Assembly (NCBI GenBank): GCA_900769875.1
Contig: CAAGII010000154.1
Span: 1 to 32,857, forward strand
DNA from: Clostridia bacterium
Lineage (GTDB): Bacteria > Bacillota > Clostridia > Christensenellales > Aristaeellaceae
Length of the DNA stretch: 32,857 bases
Direction of reading: 5' to 3'
Shown here: one piece after another, positions 30,992 through 32,857 of the stretch
Layout of the letters: each line of letters begins with the position of its first letter
Numbering within the stretch: position 1 is the stretch's first letter
Translations under genes and position numbers: made by a program
Notes under the pieces: generated by a model
The model's input: the letters and a program-made list of their open reading frames with translations, nothing else
Told to the model about the DNA's origin: nothing
Databases searched by the model: none

Positions 30992-31570
30992 ATGCTGCAG
31001 GACGAAAGCATCCTGCTTGCCGCGTCCACAGACAAGGGCGTGGCGCTGCTGCAATCGCTGATGCCGCCCGGCAGCTTCCCGCACACGGTTGTCTGCCGCA
31101 GCGGCGGCGAATGCAGGCGCGCGCTGCTGGAGCAGCAGTTTGCCATGGTGCTGATCAACACGCCCCTGAGCGATGAAAGCGGGCTGGATCTCGCGCTTGA
31201 AACGGCGCACAGCACCGTGTCTGCCGTGCTGATGCTTGTCAAGGCGGAGCTTGCCGACACGGTTTCCGTGCGCGTGGAGGAGCATGGCGTGCTTGTGGTG
31301 ACCAAGCCTGTGGTACGCCAGATGTTTGATATGGCGATGCGCTACGCCATGGCGGGAAGAAGCCGCCTGCTTGCGCTACGCGCGGAGAACGACAGGCTTC
31401 AGCACAGGCTGCAGGAGCAGCGAACGGTGGATCGTGCCAAGTGTCTGCTGATCCAGTACAGGCATCTGAGCGAGGATCAGGCGCACAGGCTGCTTGAGAA
31501 GGAAGCCATGGATACGCGACAAACCCGCATTGCCGTAGCGCAGCGCGTGATTGCGATGTATGATGAATGA
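30992..31570 (+). CDS. ANTAR-domain antiterminator with pseudo-receiver
   Basis: A 192-residue RNA-binding regulator from ATG 30992 (GGGAGGTG five bases upstream). Residues 1-~120 have receiver topology, but the phospho-acceptor aspartate is Asn56 (VLINTPLSDESG) and the N-terminal acidic pair is missing (ILLAASTDKG); the late Lys-Pro is kept (VVTKP). A coiled coil (~130-150, ALRAENDRLQHRLQEQ) leads to the ANTAR domain (~153-188): KCLLIQYRHLSEDQAHRLLE, then KEAMDTRQTRIAVAQRVI. ANTAR proteins bind paired hexaloop hairpins and prevent termination. Without a phosphorylatable receiver it probably responds to a partner or metabolite. The operon's own leader carries a candidate target. Confidence 0.9.
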   Translation: MLQDESILLAASTDKGVALLQSLMPPGSFPHTVVCRSGGECRRALLEQQFAMVLINTPLSDESGLDLALETAHSTVSAVLMLVKAELADTVSVRVEEHGVLVVTKPVVRQMFDMAMRYAMAGRSRLLALRAENDRLQHRLQEQRTVDRAKCLLIQYRHLSEDQAHRLLEKEAMDTRQTRIAVAQRVIAMYDE

Positions 31571-31573
31571 TAT

Positions 31574-31613
31574 CGTCTGTCCGTGACTCCCGTCCGGGAA
31601 TCGCGGACAGACG
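31574..31613 (+). terminator. Strong hairpin after the ANTAR gene
   Basis: CGTCTGTCCG / CGGACAGACG, a 10-bp perfect stem with an inner TCCCG/CGGGA hairpin, begins three bases after the stop codon. No T-run follows, so it may protect the 3' end rather than terminate alone. Confidence 0.5.
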
Positions 31614-31620
31614 GCAAATG

Positions 31621-31673
31621 CAAAACGCCCTGAACCGCATCTGATCCGTCATGGTGCGATCCGGGGCGTTTTG
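31621..31673. terminator. Bidirectional intrinsic terminator between the glt operon and mreB
   Basis: CAAAACGCCC (31621-31630) and its exact complement GGGCGTTTTG (31664-31673) give a 10-bp stem with A/T tracts on both flanks, so it can stop the plus-strand operon and the converging mreB transcript. Confidence 0.8.
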
Positions 31674-31682
31674 ACTGCCGGC

Positions 31683-32711
31683 TCAGCGAACCCAGCGGCG
31701 CTTGCCGGGGGTGCCGAGCAGCTTTTTCATATCGGGCGAGTCGCTTAGCGCACGCGCGCAGCCGATGGCGACGCAGTTCTGCGGGTCATCAACCACGCCG
31801 CAGGGAATCCCGAGCACGTTGTAGACTGCTTCCGCAAGCCCTGTCAGCGCCGAGGCACCGCCGGAGAGGAGGATGCCCTCCTCGAAAATATCGGACGCGA
31901 GTTGGGGCGGCGTGCGCTCAATGACGCCTTGGATGGACTCAATCAGCTCGGACACAGGATCCTGCAGCGCTTCGTATACCTCGGTGGAGGAAACCATCAG
32001 TGTTTTGGGCATGCCGGACACGAGGTTGCGGCCGGTCACATCCATCTCCACATTGTTCTGCTGGGGAACGGCCGCGCCGATGTTGATCTTCAAATCCTCC
32101 GCGGTGCGCTCGCCGATGAGCAGGTTGTGCTTTTTGCGCATGTAGCGGATGATGGCGTCGTTGAAGTAGTCGCCGCCGATGGGAATGGAGGAGCCGACCA
32201 CCACCTCGCCCATGGAAAGCACCGCGATATCTGACATGCCGGCGCCCATATCCACCACCATCGTGCCATAGGGCACGCTGAAATCAAGCCCGATGCCCAG
32301 CGCGGCTGCGACGGGGCGATCCAGCAGCTGAGTTTTGCGCGCGCCGGCCTCAAACATGATGCTGATAATGTGGCGCTTTTCTACCTCGTTCACGCCCGAC
32401 GGTACAGAGATCACCGCACGCGGCCCGATGAACCAGTGCTTGCCCACGGCCATGTGCATGAACTGGCGCAGCATGGTGTTGAGCAGCTCAAAATCGTTCA
32501 GCGTTCCCTGGCGCAGCGGGCGGACGGTCATGACGTTGCTGGGGGTCTTGCCAATCATTTGATAGGCGTTTGTACCCACGTCCAGCACTGTGCTGGTATC
32601 ACGGTCCACGGCGACCACTGCGGGCTCACGCAGTACGATGCCCTTGCCCTTCATATAGATCAGCACGTTGGATGTGCCAAGATCAATGCCGATGTCGTTC
32701 ACCTGTGCCAT
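31683..32711 (-). CDS. mreB: Rod-shape protein MreB/Mbl-like
   Basis: A 342-residue bacterial actin that forms membrane-bound filaments guiding lateral wall synthesis. ATG 32711 has AGGAGGGG five bases upstream. Actin-fold nucleotide motifs: phosphate-1 IGIDLGTSNVLIY, connect-1 PVAAALGIGLDF, phosphate-2 MVVDMGAGMSDIAVLS, adenosine EEGILLSGGASALTGLAE, and the MreB-typical VISVPSG and GEVVVGSSIPIGGDYFNDAI. Length is the family's usual ~335-345. It converges on the glutamate synthase operon and has its own promoter. Whether it is MreB, Mbl or MreBH cannot be decided from one copy; mreC and mreD are not in the window. Confidence 0.92.
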   Translation of the reverse strand: MAQVNDIGIDLGTSNVLIYMKGKGIVLREPAVVAVDRDTSTVLDVGTNAYQMIGKTPSNVMTVRPLRQGTLNDFELLNTMLRQFMHMAVGKHWFIGPRAVISVPSGVNEVEKRHIISIMFEAGARKTQLLDRPVAAALGIGLDFSVPYGTMVVDMGAGMSDIAVLSMGEVVVGSSIPIGGDYFNDAIIRYMRKKHNLLIGERTAEDLKINIGAAVPQQNNVEMDVTGRNLVSGMPKTLMVSSTEVYEALQDPVSELIESIQGVIERTPPQLASDIFEEGILLSGGASALTGLAEAVYNVLGIPCGVVDDPQNCVAIGCARALSDSPDMKKLLGTPGKRRWVR

Positions 32712-32747
32712 CCGTACCCCTCCTGAGATCGGTGTATTAACTACGTT

Positions 32748-32776
32748 ATTATATCATCAAATGCGGATGGCGTAAA
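32748..32776 (-). promoter_or_regulatory. Promoter of mreB
   Basis: Minus-strand TATAAT (32748-32753), 17-nt spacer, TTTACG (32771-32776). Nothing further is recognised from 32777 to the end of the window. Confidence 0.65.
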
Positions 32777-32857
32777 GCGTTTTTTCATCATTGCGTCCAT
32801 TCTGAGAATTGCAAGTTTAAATGACGCATGCCTTGGATAGGATGGGAGCGAGAGCAG

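Noticed and set aside
1..32857. CRISPR arrays, insertion sequences with intact transposases, rRNA genes
   Set aside because: No regularly spaced repeats, transposase frames or rRNA-like segments were seen on either strand.

Overview
The window looks like a chromosomal piece of a GC-rich, low-branching Gram-positive bacterium, most probably a gut or rumen member of the Clostridia. The signs are the Firmicute gene string mrnC-(thyX)-rlmB-rae1-sigH, a methionyl T-box leader, an ANTAR regulator, a sortase-type (S/P)PXTG surface protein, a split archaeal-type glutamate synthase and hemicellulose-degrading enzymes. Most promoters found by eye are sigma-A type with exact 16-18 nt spacers, and most transcription units end in clear intrinsic terminators.

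Layout. 0.1-4.3 kb (minus): a large secreted CE15 glucuronoyl esterase-like protein and its probable AraC-type activator. 4.4-6.0 kb (minus): tRNA-Lys(CTT) and a MATE efflux transporter. 6.1-7.35 kb (minus): DAHP synthase preceded by a 15-codon Phe/Tyr-rich leader peptide and a terminator/antiterminator switch. 7.4-8.0 kb: a small secreted protein of unknown function. 8.0-11.9 kb (minus): operon mrnC-thyX-rlmB-rae1-sigH. 11.9-15.1 kb (minus): metG-tatD under a T-box riboswitch. 15.1-22.05 kb: a probable acquired and partly decayed xylan/arabinan island, bounded by two exact 27-bp copies of a UUCG-type hairpin. It holds a TetR helix-turn-helix remnant, a periplasmic-binding-fold/degenerate-GGDEF/AraC hybrid regulator, divergent tandem GH43 genes (one cytosolic, one secreted), a DUF5605-like glycosidase remnant and a tyrosine-recombinase remnant. 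22.0-22.3 kb (minus): a candidate structured RNA behind a perfect consensus promoter. 22.4-24.4 kb (minus): a VWA-Ig-Ig-Ig surface protein. 24.5-31.7 kb (plus): a seven-gene ammonium-assimilation operon (three separate glutamate synthase domains, a poly-ferredoxin, an FAD/NAD oxidoreductase, glutamine synthetase, and an ANTAR RNA-binding protein with a non-phosphorylatable receiver). 31.7-32.8 kb (minus): mreB/mbl.

The most notable content is RNA-level control. Four different riboregulatory designs are visible or suspected in 33 kb: leader-peptide attenuation at aroF, a T-box at metG, an ANTAR-type hexaloop antiterminator overlapping a 17-bp terminator ahead of the glutamate synthase operon, and an unassigned structured transcript beside the GH43 island. 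All functional calls come from reading motifs by eye; no database search was run.
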